DNA of 64,000 nucleotides from Epiperipatus broadwayi (Eukaryota; Onychophora; Udeonychophora; Euonychophora; Peripatidae), in the NCBI GenBank assembly GCA_028023455.1, contig JAQFVV010006354.1:992001-1056000 (forward strand). The letters are read 5' to 3'. The notes under the pieces were generated by a model. That model did not search any database and was not told the origin of the DNA. It worked only from the letters and a program-made list of their open reading frames with translations. The position numbers and the translations under genes were made by a program. Position 1 is the first letter of the stretch, and the number at the start of each line of letters is the position of its first letter. Below are positions 39,461 to 52,699 of this stretch, one piece after another.

Positions 39461-41696
39461 TCAGATTTCCCACAATTCTGTTATCTTAACATTTGATGAC
39501 TGGCGATTCATTAACATTTGATGATTTCTTGAAATCAACATAGCCTCTTTTATTTTACGTTTATTATGACAACGTTCAATTTGAATAATTTTCATATTTT
39601 TATAATCAAATTTAAATCCATATTGACAAGATTTATTATGATCAAATATAACAGATGATGAAGGTTTATTTACATCTGTTCCATATTGATTCTCTTTTTG
39701 AATTCTATTATATAAAAGCATATGTTCTTTTATTCTCTTCTCAAATGTACACTTAGATTCACCAATGTATTGTACGCCACATCCACATATCAATCTATAT
39801 ATAATAGAATTTTGATTAAACTTTGAATTTTGAATTTTAGAATTATTAAGCAATCTATTTATGTTATTTGTAGAGAAAAAAGCAATATGACACAAACCAT
39901 TATAAATTTTCCTAATAAACTTGACCTGCTCATCTGATATAAATGGCATTGAAATCCATTTCATTTTGATATTTTTATTTTTAATTTTATTATAGTGTTG
40001 ATTTCTTTTAAATCCTTTAATAATATTAGCAATAGCATTTTTATAATAACCAATTTTCAACAAGTCATTAACAAATAAATGTACATTTTTAATTTTATCA
40101 CTAGAATATTTGCATAATTTTTCATTTCAAAATAAGAATGATTTCAATCCAGACAGCTTATGACACATAGGTACATGTGATTCATATGGAATAAAACCTC
40201 TAGTTTCAATTGGTTTAATTAACATAAGATAATCCAAACTGTAATCATTAAGAGTAACTTGAATATCCAAGAATTTTATGGAATTGTATTTCTCTTTAGT
40301 TATAACCCATTTTATATCCTTAATCTCATTTAATTCATTAAATAAATTGATTATTAATTCTTGTTTTCCACAAATAAAAACATCATCCACATATCTATGA
40401 TATACTTTAATTTCTTGATATTTCAATTGTTTTAAAATTTTACTTTCATATGTTGATATAACAAAATTACAAATTTGAGCAACAGCAGGAAGACCCATTG
40501 GCCAACCAAAATTCATTTTATAATATTCATTATTAAAATTAACATAAATATTTTTATCAATAAACTGCAATACTTTTATAATAAAATTTATAATATCAGA
40601 CTTTACATTTTTTGAAACAAGAGCATTATAAATAATATTAATTGACTCTATTCTATCTATTGATCCATACATTTCATTTATATCAAAAGTACAAATTGTG
40701 TCATGTAAATCTATATTTATATTCTTAATTTTATCTACAAAATCAAACGATGATGAAATAGTATATTCTCCAAAACCTAAAATATCTTGAAGTAATAATT
40801 CAATATATCTACATGTTTGATAATAATATGCACCACCAAAATCAACCATCAATCTCAATGGATAATTTTCTTTATGTAGCTTTATATTCGAAAATATCCT
40901 AGGGCAAATAGCAGATGATGGATATAAGTTATAATATGTATGACTATCAATAGCTTTATTCTTAGCTTTTTTTAAAATTTCATTTATAAATTTCATGCGA
41001 GATGTATCAATATTTATTATTTCACTATTTTGAAATTTAAGCTTTTTCATTTGATCCATAACTTTTTCATTATATTTCGCTCTTGTAAACAAACACATAC
41101 GAAGGCCCTTGTCCTCCTTTAAACACACTAAGTCATTATTTAATAGGAAACTTTTAAATTTATTAATTTGACTTAACCATTTATCATTCCTATTATATTT
41201 AAAGTTTTTATTTTTAACTTCTTTAACAATGTTATTACAAATATTTGCATCACACTTAATCACACTAAATGAATGTTCTATTGCAGAATTCAATTCAAGA
41301 TTACAATCTTTCCATCTACCACCAACATATTTCGATCCGAAATTTAAAATATATTTTTGACTGAAATCCAAATTTATACCAGACAAGTTCACATAATTTT
41401 GATCATTCATTTTATCCGGAAAATTTTTATGAAACAAATGTTCAATTTTCTTGTTAAATTTATCAACATTTTTTAAATAAAATTTATCAAAATTTTTTTG
41501 ACAAAAACACTTATAGTTAAACCAATCATCACAATTTTTCATCAAAATAAAATGATTTAAAGCCGTTAAATATTTCCGTTGACGAAATAGCAAACATTTG
41601 CATTGCTTAATTATATTCTTTAAAATAATTTCCTTTATATCGTTAGTAATTTTATCTGATAATTTGGAAGATTTGTTTATTTTTACTAAACAGCAA
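39461..41696 (-). pseudogene. PLE P1 reverse transcriptase-GIY-YIG protein, minus copy, one nonsense mutation
   Basis: Encodes the same protein as the plus arm. The frame is open from the palindrome centre to a single TGA at 40127-40129, where the plus arm has CGA (Arg). Past it the frame is open again to 39461. All RT landmarks (CTFDINEMYGSI, GWPMGLPAVAQ, YHRYVDDVF) precede the stop; the GIY-YIG domain follows it, so a product would be RT without endonuclease. Unlike the plus arm, the poly-A tract near 41474 has six A and keeps frame. The change is a CG to TG transition. The first Met of the natural protein is not identifiable because the 5' end is truncated. Confidence 0.9.
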
Positions 41697-41714
41697 TTAG
41701 AAGTTTTCCCGAAT

Positions 41715-43950
41715 TGCTGTTTAGTAAAAATAAACAAATCTTGCAAATTATCAGATAAAATTACTAACGATATAAAGGAAATTATTTTAAAGAATATAAT
41801 TAAGCAATGCAAATGTTTGCTATTTCGTCAACGGAAATATTTAACGGCTTTAAATCATTTTATTTTGATGAAAAATTGTGATGATTGGTTTAACTATAAG
41901 TGTTTTTGTCAAAAAAATTTTGATAAATTTTATTTAAAAAAATGTTGATAAATTTAACAAGAAAATTGAACATTTGTTTCATAAAAATTTTCCGGATAAA
42001 ATGAATGATCAAAATTATGTGAACTTGTCTGGTATAAATTTGGATTTCAGTCAAAAATATATTTTAAATTTCGGATCGAAATATGTTGGTGGTAGATGGA
42101 AAGATTGTAATCTTGAATTGAATTCTGCAATAGAACATTCATTTAGTGTGATTAAGTGTGATGCTAATATTTGTAATAACATTGTTAAAGAAGTTAAAAA
42201 TAAAAACTTTAAATATAATAGGAATGATAAATGGTTAAGTCAAATTAATAAATTTAAAAGTTTCCTATTAAATAATGACTTAGTGTGTTTAAAGGAGGAC
42301 AAGGGCCTTCGTATGTGTTTGTTTACAAGAGCGAAATATAATGAAAAAGTTATGGATCAAATGAAAAAGCTTAAATTTCAAAATAGTGAAATAATAAATA
42401 TTGATACATCTCGCATGAAATTTATAAATGAAATTTTAAAAAAAGCTAAGAATAAAGCTATTGATAGTCATACATATTATAACTTATATCCATCATCTGC
42501 TATTTGCCCTAGGATATTTTCGAATATAAAGCTACATAAAGAAAATTATCCATTGAGATTGATGGTTGATTTTGGTGGTGCATATTATTATCAAACATGT
42601 AGATATATTGAATTATTACTTCAAGATATTTTAGGTTTTGGAGAATATACTATTTCATCATCGTTTGATTTTGTAGATAAAATTAAGAATATAAATATAG
42701 ATTTACATGACACAATTTGTACTTTTGATATAAATGAAATGTATGGATCAATAGATAGAATAGAGTCAATTAATATTATTTATAATGCTCTTGTTTCAAA
42801 AAATGTAAAGTCTGATATTATAAATTTTATTATAAAAGTATTGCAGTTTATTGATAAAATTATTTATGTTAATTTTAATAATGAATATTATAAAATGAAT
42901 TTTGGTTGGCCAATGGGTCTTCCTGCTGTTGCTCAAATTTGTAATTTTGTTATATCAACATATGAAAGTAAAATTTTAAAACAATTGAAATATCAAGAAA
43001 TTAAAGTATATCATAGATATGTGGATGATGTTTTTATTTGTGGAAAACAAGAATTAATAGTCAATTTATTTAATGAATTAAATGAGATTAAGGATATAAA
43101 ATGGGTTATAACTAAAGAGAAATACAATTCCATAAAATTCTTGGATATTCAAGTTACTCTTAATGATTACAGTTTGGATTATCTTATGTTAATTAAACCA
43201 ATTGAAACTAGAGGTTTTATTCCATATGAATCACATGTACCTATGTGTCATAAGCTGTCTGGATTGAAATCATTCTTATTTCGAAATGAAAAATTATGCA
43301 AATATTCTAGTGATAAAATTAAAAATGTACATTTATTTGTTAATGACTTGTTGAAAATTGGTTATTATAAAAATGCTATTGCTAATATTATTAAAGGATT
43401 TAAAAGAAATCAACACTATAATAAAATTAAAAATAAAAATATCAAAATGAAATGGATTTCAATGCCATTTATATCAGATGAGCAGGTCAAGTTTATTAGG
43501 AAAATTTATAATGGTTTGTGTCATATTGCTTTTTTCTCTACAAATAACATAAATAGATTGCTTAATAATTCTAAAATTCAAAATTCAAAGTTTAATCAAA
43601 ATTCTATTATATATAGATTGATATGTGGATGCGGCGTACAATACATTGGTGAATCTAAGTGTACATTTGAGAAGAGAATAAAAGAACATATGCTTTTATA
43701 TAATAGAATTCAAAAAGAGAATCAATCTGGAACAGATGTAAATAAACCTTCATCATCTGTTATATTTGATCATAATAAATCTTGTCAATATGGATTTAAA
43801 TTTGATTATAAAAATATGAAAATTATTCAAATTGAACGTTGTCATAATAAACGTAAAATAAAAGAGGCTATGTTGATTTCAAGAAATCGTCAAATGTTAA
43901 TGAATCGCCAGTCATCAAATGTTAAGATAACAGAATTGTGGGAAATCTGA
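41715..43950 (+). CDS. PLE P1 reverse transcriptase-GIY-YIG protein, plus copy
   Basis: The uninterrupted frame from 41974 has 658 codons. Its N-terminal 86 or so codons (41715-41948) are in another frame because a run of seven A at about 41937 replaces six in the minus arm. Relative to 41974: KLHKENYPLR near 185; the motif A Asp in CTFDINEMYGSI at 252; GWPMGLPAVAQ from 311; YVDD at 349-352; KFLDIQV near 390. The GIY-YIG domain has CGCGVQYIGES with YIG at 557-559, R568, H572 and E631 (KEAM). As usual in PLEs, the first GIY is degenerate. Role: copies RNA at a nick made by the endonuclease, in the nucleus. It is 5'-truncated, and about 745 residues are present in total. Confidence 0.92.
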
Positions 43951-44001
43951 ATTGAACTATGGGTATTGTTAAGGGTTGTCTCGTTTTGATTATTCAATGT
44001 T

Positions 44002-44050
44002 ATATAGTTGATAAAGACTACAAAGTGTATAGTCGAAAGTACTTCTAAAA
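44002..44050 (+). ncRNA. Hammerhead-like fold in PLE P1 UTR, plus copy
   Basis: It starts about 55 bp after the stop codon. TTGATAA is at 44008-44014, stem II is GACTA (44016-44020) with TAGTC (44030-44034), GAAA is at 44035-44038, and stem III is the palindrome AGTACT, then T17. Core C3 and G8 are T and A instead of C and G, so activity is doubtful. PLEs are known to carry hammerheads in their terminal repeats. Confidence 0.6.
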
Positions 44051-44144
44051 GAATATAATTTATATAAATTGTACTGTATTTTGATATATATATATATTGA
44101 TTTGTATATTACATATATTGTGAAACGAAGACAGATATCAAACT

Positions 44145-45960
44145 TTATTTATTATATATATATATGAAAAATATTTGTTTAGTGGAAATTACTTTTAATG
44201 AGAGATTTGTGCTTGATGTTGATAAATTAAATAGTTTATGTTCGTTTTTAGTTTTGTTAAAAATAATAGAAGGTTCCCCTTTTCTTGTACATCCAAGTTG
44301 TTTCACTCCTTGATCAAAAATTTGTTTCACATCACTAAATCCTGCTTCCACTAAGTATGAAGTTGAAATGCTATCGAGTGAAAATATTTTATTCCATATA
44401 CATGGATATAGTGTGAAAACTTCTTTGTTATGCCACAGTTGTAGGTGTCTTTCTTCCATGAAATTTATTTTATGCTGTGTTATATTTTAGTTGTAATAAC
44501 TCTTCTTGCAATCTAATTTCAATTTCAGTTATATTTATATCAAATAGAGACTCTATCCATGCACCTACTTTCATATTAATGTTATCTTGAAAATGGGTTT
44601 CCAAGACAAGTTTGACTGTATGAAGATGAATACTATATATTTTAAAATCATTAACTGTAAGGTCCCTTTTAATTGAAAACAACTTAGGAAACTGAATAAT
44701 TCTTTATTCACTATATTTTATCTGAACAAATTTAATTTATCAATGAATAAGAAAATTACTTTTTTGCATTAAATAAGAGTCATAATTTTCCATTGGAGAC
44801 GTAATTTAATTTGGTAAATATATAAAGTAAAAAAAATCATTTTTGTGTGTTTTTAATTTTTGGCACATATCGCCATTTTTGTTATTTTAAAAAAAAACTC
44901 CAAGATAGTCACATATAATTCCACAGAACATTAAAAACAGTGAGCATCATCTTGATAACAAGTGCATTTCTGTATGAAGAATAAATCAGACATATGATTC
45001 ATCATAATCCTTACAAAACTATATGAATACTCAATCACTTTTTTCATTAGATTTAATCTTGCTAATTGTATTCATGACACTTGTTAAAGATAAATATTAA
45101 TTGGGGCTAATATGCTTTACAGCAAGATGTTGCATGTGAATAATACAATAAATGCATAATACATTTGGAACTTCTTTCTTCAAATGTGCTAAAAAATCTC
45201 AATAGTGGCCAACCATTGCTGATTCTCCATATGTTGCACAAGCAACTATATTTGTTAATGATATGTTGTACTTTTAAAAACAGGACTGAATTATAGTATA
45301 AATAGATATACCATACTGGCAAATAGCAGTTCTTCTTGCAGTGAATTATTTTCATTGAAATAATGAACACAGACCATTAAAAACATTATTATCAACTACT
45401 GTTGAGTCATCTATTTGAAGAAAAAATAATTTTGTCCGAATCATACAAACAAGTTGCTTTTTGACATCAACAGCCATATTATCAATCTATTATTTAATTA
45501 TGTTATCACTAATCAGTAATTTTTTCATAATATTAGCTGGGTCCTGATGCATCATTGTCAATAAAAGTACTTTGAAACATGGTTTTAATAAGTTTTCTCT
45601 AACAGTACCGGCTCCCCCATTTTTAGCAATAAGTTCAAATATCTTATAACTTGCTATGAGTCCACCTTTGGTGTTTCATGAATACTTTTTAATTGTTGAG
45701 CATGTGGTATTATGTTTTTTTAAATTCTTCTAAATATTTTAAAAATATTCTACAGATTTTTCATTTTTTGTGTTTAGCATGAAAAGGTTTTTGCAATTAA
45801 GATGGTTTCATTGCTTTATTAAAAATTATTTTTGACACAATAAGTGCATTGACATGGTTTTATTTACTGGAAATTCAATGAAACCACATACCAAATATTT
45901 AGTTAAATATAAATGAGTATGCTTTTTTCTTTGGAAGCATAATAAAAGCTTGGGTACACT
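44145..45960 (-). pseudogene. ZBED5/SCAND3-like hAT transposase-derived gene, decayed
   Basis: The minus strand, read across several frames, gives the family's landmarks in order. About 45840-45900: a BED-finger-like segment with MKPS and H...H. About 45600-45680: SYKIFELIAKNGGAGTVREN. About 45400-45500: DNMAVDVKKQLV and a FLQ.DDST-like stretch. About 45200-45260: ACATYGESAMVGHY. About 44960-44990: LHTEMHLLSR. 44540-44600: WIESLFDI then RLQEELLQLK. 44320-44460: LQLWHNKEVF and the hAT dimerisation box STSYLVEAGFS. Over a dozen stops and shifts make it non-functional. Such genes are widespread domesticated or repetitive relatives of hAT transposases in animals. Terminal inverted repeats were not identified. 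Confidence 0.75.
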
Positions 45961-47220
45961 TGGAAAATACACACAATTTTAACATAAAATTATTTTGAAA
46001 ATATATAATCACCTAAAATACAGAATTCTATGCATACATTATTGTATTGCCATTTATAAGATTTTTACATTTTAAATTATGTGTGGCACCATGTTCAAAA
46101 TTTTTATATTTCACATTTTTAGAATTTCCTATTGAATGTGTGCAATTATGACACATGTTTAATACATAATTTAACATCATTTAATATTGGCACAAAGTAA
46201 ATTCAAAATTTTGGTAGTGCTAATAAGAATATTAAAAATAAAAAAGGATTTCTTGGCACTTAAGATTAGCTCATATAATTACAGAGTTCAGAAATATAAT
46301 GGCTGTTATTATTCCTTAAAGTTTATATCTTGCGACTGGGGCATGAGTATCCTTGCATATGAAACATCACTGTTTAATGGTACTTGTGTGGAAAGGATGA
46401 TTACTTTAGATAGTTTGTTACAATAAAAACAGGATCATAAAATAAGGATGTAATTTTAAAAAGTTAAATGAAAGTGCTATACCATTAAATTAGTTACTAC
46501 TCACAAAAAAATCACAAACCACTCATTGTTAGTGCTACCAATCATGTTAATTACCCCTGTTCTAGACTATACATAGAAAATTGTAACAAATATAAAAAGC
46601 AATTAGCTACTATACTATTAAAATCAATATATAAAAATAATACTTCCAAGTCTAATGTCATGCAATATATTTTCTTGTCTTAATTATTAGTAATTATTTC
46701 ATTTTCTTTTTATAAATACAACAACATTCATAATTTCTTATATGATTATTCATATACCTCCAAAACAGTTATATTCATCCTAATCTAAAATCATATTTTG
46801 TAAACTTAAGTAATCATTGTGTACTAGGTAGTACAATGCACAGAATCAACCATCTTCATTTTGATCTGTTTTTGACATTTGCCTTTATCAATGAAGACTA
46901 GGATTAAAAAGCTGAAGATAATTATCTTTTGCATTTAGCAATCAGATTTTAGTTTTTATACAATTCAAAGTAAAAATATGAAATATAAAAGCCCATACAG
47001 TTTCAAATCCAAGCCAACTCTTTTTAATAATTATATAGATCTGCCATCAGGTCAGTTTCGATATATTTTTGATATCTCACATTTATAATAACTATAAGCT
47101 TCCTGTTCTTTTTTGACTATGAAAGTTAATATCAACAACAGCACAACAAGGTTTTGTAATATTTTTCCAAAAACAGCCGTTATAAAACAGAGGTCTTAAA
47201 CATATATAAAAACTGACTGA
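45961..47220. other. AT-rich non-coding stretch
   Basis: No gene recognised. The open frame at 46187-46426 has no family resemblance. Confidence 0.5.
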
Positions 47221-47224
47221 TATC

Positions 47225-47490
47225 ATATATATGTAAAATAAATAAAATATCCGTTAATTATAAACAGGAATAAAACGCGTTTAATAAATCGACAAGCTTC
47301 TAACATTAAAATACGAGATTCGTGGAATTTAAATTGATGAAGTTTGCTTCCGCTTTTAGTTTTCGAATTTAATGGCAGTTGAGGCAGGTTAGAAAGTAAC
47401 CGAAAGTACTTCTGCGGATTTAAAGATTATTTGTAATTGTTTGTAAACCGTTAAAAATATTATTTCAATTATAATATATATATATAATGC
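47225..47490 (+). mobile_element. 5'-truncated PLE (P1-like) 3' end
   Basis: About 47252-47336 translates to LIINRNKTRLINRQASNIKI followed by RDSWNLN and a stop. This matches the last residues of the full PLE (LISRNRQMLMNRQSSNVKI, then TELWEI). About 55 bp after the stop comes a hammerhead-like fold, the same distance as in the full copy. Only the protein tail and UTR survive. Unlike the others it is a single, not inverted, copy as far as can be seen. Confidence 0.8.
47386..47424 (+). ncRNA. Hammerhead-like fold in truncated PLE
   Basis: Stem I GCAG pairs with CTGC. The core reads TTGAGGC. Stem II GGTTA/TAACC closes GAAAG. GAAA and palindromic stem III AGTACT follow. The stems are intact; C3 and A9 are substituted, so it is probably inactive. 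Confidence 0.6.
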
Positions 47491-50400
47491 TATGGATATG
47501 AGTTACTTTGAGTTTGAAATAAATGTTTTAATTTGAATAATACAAAGACATCAAAGATTATTTCTAGATACACAAATACACAAGTTTCATCTTGAATTCT
47601 AGTTTTTGCTAATGATGTCAAAAAAAAAAGAAAAAAATAGTCAGGAGATAGGGATTTTATACCAGTAGTTATAACATGATAATCATTGATTAATACACGT
47701 TTATAGTAGATTAGTCTATAGGAAAGTAAAGATCATTGTTTTTGGAAGCATATGAGAGATATGAGGTTATGGGTTTTAACCATTCTAGCCATAAACCTGA
47801 ACTGGTGTCAGATTTGTTTTATACAAAATTTTATTTCAATTAAAAAAGTTACCTTTCTATGGTTGCTACCATTATGTTGTGTAAAAGCTAAAATATTCTG
47901 CTGCAATATATTATTATAAACAGATTGAATTAATTATATATGTATGATTTTACACAATAAAATTATATTTAAAATTTACTAAAAATGTTTTTCTTTGTAA
48001 AATAATTTTTACAAAAAGATTGTGATCAGCATAATCTCCTTGTTGACACCTATCTCAAAAAATATCATATACAATATTTTTTTAAATATATAAATACAAA
48101 CTTCTTATAAAAAAATTAGTTGGAGGGTTGAATTTTTTTCTAAAGTCTGGTATAATTAATTAAGGATGCGAACCATTAGTAAAAATAAACTTATAATATC
48201 AAAAAGGATGGTTGACAGTTTTCCCTGGATCAATCTATAATTAGCATGTATTTGTATATGAAACCAATTGTTTCCACATGGAAACCTGACCATCTTTATA
48301 AACTCTTGGTTACAGGCAGCAAATTATAAAAATATGTAATAAAATGTAAACTCCAGAAATATTATAGTGAATAAATATGTCAGAACATTGTCATGGAGAA
48401 TGCAATAATAATATAACATCTAAATTGACAAATATGTCCTCTACGAATAAATCTTATCATCAGTTAGAAAAACTAATAGAATTATTTTAATCTAACACTA
48501 AAGGTATATTAAAATCAAAAATGGAAATCCTCTGTAAATTAATTGCTCAGCACATCAGTGCTGCAATGAAAATTCAGGAAGTATCATGCAAATCTTTTAA
48601 GAGTTATAGATTTACATTGATTAAATTTTTATTTCAATTCATCTTGAAAAGCAAGCAACTTCAATTGAAAATTGTTTAAATGAGATTTCAATCAACATTT
48701 AGATAGATGATATTTATGTATCTTATATTTAAAAACATTTTATATATTTTTACATCGTTTGTAACTGTAGATAATTTCCAATCTTATAGAAGGCTTTGGG
48801 GATATATAAATAAAAATTAAACAAGTTGTCAACTTTTAGAATGTATAGATTTAAACAACATGCACCCATTCTATAATGCCAATAAAAGAAGATTATTTAT
48901 TTGATCAGTGAGATAATATGTATAACTCATGATTAATATTTAGTTTAACAAACAAATATTTTATCATTTTATATTGAACTACTGATATTGGATCATTTTT
49001 ATCACATTCAATATAAATCAAATATAACAGTTTTGAAATCCATATTTGTATAGTGGAAAAATGTAATTTTAAGTAAAGCTAACCATATTTGATATAGTGG
49101 ATATAATAGAATATTTCAAATTTTTTTGCTGTGATATATATTACAGACTCATAAGAATAATTATCAGAATTTATTTCTCATTGATATTAAATCAGTAGTG
49201 ATATTTATACCCAGTTTTTGTCTATCAAAAACCCAGAAATTAATGACAAGCTGTAAAATTACTGGATGATTTTGGAACCAAAAAGTGGAAAAAAGTCACT
49301 TTTGAAAAATCTAGTTCTCACTTTTATGAAGGACTAATGGATGCAAAAATATTTCTAAAAATACTATCACTGTTATTGCAGTTTTATAGAATGAAAACAT
49401 TATTATTAATTTTTTATCATAGAAAAAATCATTATTAGGGCAGACTTTTAAGTTTTACTTTCACAGTGTTTCTCTAATACTGATTTACTAAAAACTGGAA
49501 ATGTTGACTGAACTTGAACTTACTTTCTGCTGCTACTGGTAAAACTAAGATTGAGAATGATTGAATGAGAAAAAGAACATTTTTAGAGTAGAATTGAGAC
49601 AAAATCACTAAAATATCAATACGATTTCATCACCTGACTGTTTAGATGCAGTAGATGAATTATTTATGAAAGACCAAATTCCTGTTTGAATAATGAAAAC
49701 TTCAATTAAGCATCCAACCACATTAATAGTAAAGTGTCGTTAATTGTGATGTGGTCACTCAACTCCTTAATATTGTTTATTTGGGCATTATTAATTTTTA
49801 CATTGTCAATAAGTAAGTGGTTTGAGTTAACCCAATTTTTTATTATTATTAAGTAAGTGGTCTTTATATGATCAACTACTTTAGGAATATCTGCTAACCA
49901 TATTGTACATTCAATATGTGACAGATTCTATATATTTTCATCTATAACAAAACTTTTATGGATTTACCAATACCATATTCGATGTTTTTAAAAAATATTT
50001 TTAGCTATTTTATTTCACATTAGATAAGTTTTTGATATGACTCAGATTTTATTTGCTGATCAAATTAATTCCAGAACTATAATAAAATCCTCTCATTAGC
50101 TGCCCTTTTACTAAGGATGTTAGCGTGACCATAAAATTAAAAATTGAATTAGAATCCATTAACAGTTTGACCTTCAAGCAGAATAATGCCTTGCAATGAA
50201 GCACTACTTTGTAAGTAATACTACATATTATTCAGAAATTAAATGATTTGTATTTTGTACTAAAATGTTTTTGTATTTATTACATAATAATCATATATGC
50301 TTTAATTTTGTTTTGCCTTTATTATAAATCTTTATCTATGAGTTTTCTAACATATATAAATAAATTATTTTTCTATATAGTTTCAATTTTATAAAATATT

Positions 50401-50713
50401 TTATTTAGTACTAAAACAAAAATAAAATAAAATATTTTTACAATAAACAGAATATGAAGGCAATTATAAATTTAAATATTTAGAATATTTTTTGGTTTAT
50501 TATAAATCGTAACAATATGTCTTTACAAAGTTATACACTAATGGAATCTCGCGGTGAAGAGAGCCCTAGTAGTTAAAAACAGCTCAGTGCAAACAATAGA
50601 ACACTCACCCAATAAGACCAGTTTTAATATCACGTGATTTTACAATAGATAGACTTCTATTTTAAAATGACTTTCTAAATATTTTTTATTCTAATGGTAT
50701 AATCAATTTTTAA
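47491..50713. other. AT-rich stretch with possible decayed coding sequence
   Basis: About 48377-48660 begins MSEHCHGECNNNITSKLTNM in one frame. About 49250-49350 reads LDDFGTKKWKKVTFEKSS. Both are interrupted by stops and match nothing I recognise. The rest shows nothing. Confidence 0.3.
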
Positions 50714-50861
50714 AACGTAGCATTATTTTTATTTTTATTTTGCATATGTCATAGCATCGGCCGGAAGGCGAACCCGCAACATCCGTCTGCAACCAACTGC
50801 TTGTTTGCAAGGCAACTGCGCTGACCTCTCGGCTAACACTTCTTGACAACGTAGTATTATT
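50714..50861 (-). mobile_element. tRNA-derived SINE, second copy, with 14-bp target duplication
   Basis: The insert 50728-50847 is flanked by AACGTAGCATTATT and AACGTAGTATTATT (one mismatch). On the minus strand it starts GTCAAG, has an A box (TTAGCCGAGAGGTCAGCG) and a B box (GGGTTCGCCTTCC), and ends TGACATATG with an A-rich AAAATAAAAATAAAAA tail. Head and tail match the copy at 10.5 kb, but the middle is about 30 bp longer and differs, suggesting a subfamily built on another tRNA or a rearranged head. Confidence 0.85.
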
Positions 50862-52699
50862 AAAGTTCAAATAAAAGCTTTACAAAAAAAAAAAAAATGG
50901 ATTTAGTTTTTGCAATTTATTAAATAAATTATATGGGTTTTTTTTTTTCTATTCAAAACTACATATAATGATTATATAAAAAAGATACAGAAAATTCAGA
51001 ACGGGATTATCTTGCTCAAAATGAAAACGTATGTGAAACTATATAAACAAAAACTATAGAGTTCCTTTTTTTAAGCTAGTTTTCTGCGTTATTGTGAAAC
51101 TAGATTACAAATCACTTCTTTCAAAAGCTGCGACATTTAATTATTCTAAACGATGTTTGTCTTCTTAAAAATCATGTCATTCAATCACTGAATGCTACAG
51201 TTAAGATTCGATCCAAAGACCTTTAAAAAGATGAATCTGTTACTTTTTTACGGCACTAAATCATACTTGACATTCGATTAATTAATTTATTGAGATCTAT
51301 TATGAGTTACAGACCAAATATTTCTATTTATTTGAATCAATAAAATAAAATTACTTTGAAAATGCACACACAAAAAAGATTAAATAATTTTTGAACAACT
51401 TTTTTAAAAGTAATTGTGAAATAAATTTTGCATAGCAGATAAAAAAAATCAAATGGATTATTATTCAGAAATTCGTAAGAAAGTTATGCATCAGAAGTAA
51501 CATATTTAGAGTTGTGATCTATGAAACCCAAGTTCCATAGTCCACCATTTCACACTGCAATTCACCATGCAACGCAGTATCACTCTTAATTGGTGCAAGT
51601 TGTTATTAAAAAAAAAAATGAAGCAAAGAATACTCTGAAAAAGACAGATTAAATAGAATATATATTTCTTATGAATATTATAGTGAATTTGATAAACTTT
51701 TTTGAATTTCAGTTTGGTTAACTGAAAAAAACTGTTGTTCTCAATTTAGCATATCAGTGCCTAAATGTCAAATAGCCTCCCAAGCAACAGACCATGGGAC
51801 ATTTTTGTTATATACTGTATATAAATTAAGTGATCAAAAATTTACAGTCGATAAACTACATTGTAATAACTTAATAAATAAAATAAAAATCATTATTGGC
51901 AAATGGCTATTGAATGCCATCCATATGTTAACTAAGATCCTAATTACATATTAAGTTCAAAATTCTTTATATTATATGAAATTATTAATATTTTAAGTTT
52001 GCAATTCAGGCAATAAATGTAATCATGACTTTATTTATATTTGTTTTGTATATTTTAGTTTTTACTTTTGTATGTCTTATTACATTTTTATATAAGAAAT
52101 AGATATACTAAGTGTTTTAATTGAAAACAGGATCACTAATAAAATAATAAATAAGATATTATAAACAACCAATGAAATGTGGTCTGATGAAGGTTTTGCT
52201 ATTTACTACTATTGCAACACATTTTATTTTGACAATATTAAGAATAAGCTAGAAATGTTTAATGGTCCATTCAATGCCTTCTCCCATTCCTTACATACAA
52301 ATGCAAGGTTAGTTGCTAGGTTCCAACAACTTTTTATTTAAAAGACCAAACCAATCCTTTTTTTAAATTTACTCAGCCCTAAAATCAATCAGAAACTGAG
52401 CTTTTGTGTCTAGCACTTTAGAACTTTGTAAAGCCATAGAGAACGACAGAGCTTTTCAGTAGTCTAATTTTTAGACTTCCATTTTTAATTTTTTAAAAAA
52501 TCTTATTGTTTTAGCTATAATCAAATTATGTGGTATTAACCAGATATATAAATAGCCACATGACTTTTTTTTTGCATTTTATAAAATAAAATATTCTAAA
52601 TAGTTAATGCATACATTTTCCTTTTTAATTTAAAATAAAAATAAATATAGACTATTGCTTTTTGCTAATATATAAATAAATAACATAAATATATGTAAT
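50862..52699. other. AT-rich non-coding stretch
   Basis: Nothing recognised. The open frame at 51757-51954 has no family resemblance. Confidence 0.5.

Larger units (their letters stand above)
39297..44115. mobile_element. Giant palindrome of two Penelope-like elements (family P1)
   Basis: Arms of about 2.4 kb (39297-41698 and 41712-44115) are reverse complements, over 99% identical by eye, with a 13-bp spacer at 41699-41711. Each arm is one 5'-truncated PLE: RT, GIY-YIG endonuclease, stop codon, 3' UTR with hammerhead-like fold, and about 70 bp beyond. The 5' ends meet at the centre. Differences between arms are few: one nonsense change, one A-run indel, about six amino-acid changes. No target duplication was identified. 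It lies about 115 bp beyond the LTR edge of the old element. Confidence 0.92.

Noticed and set aside
41598-41712. Open frames starting with the same Met on both strands near the centre of the PLE palindrome
   Set aside because: They start inside the opposite arm and read through the palindrome centre; the natural N-terminus is missing.
52188-52225. CTGATGAAGG as a hammerhead core
   Set aside because: No GAAA block or closing stems follow.
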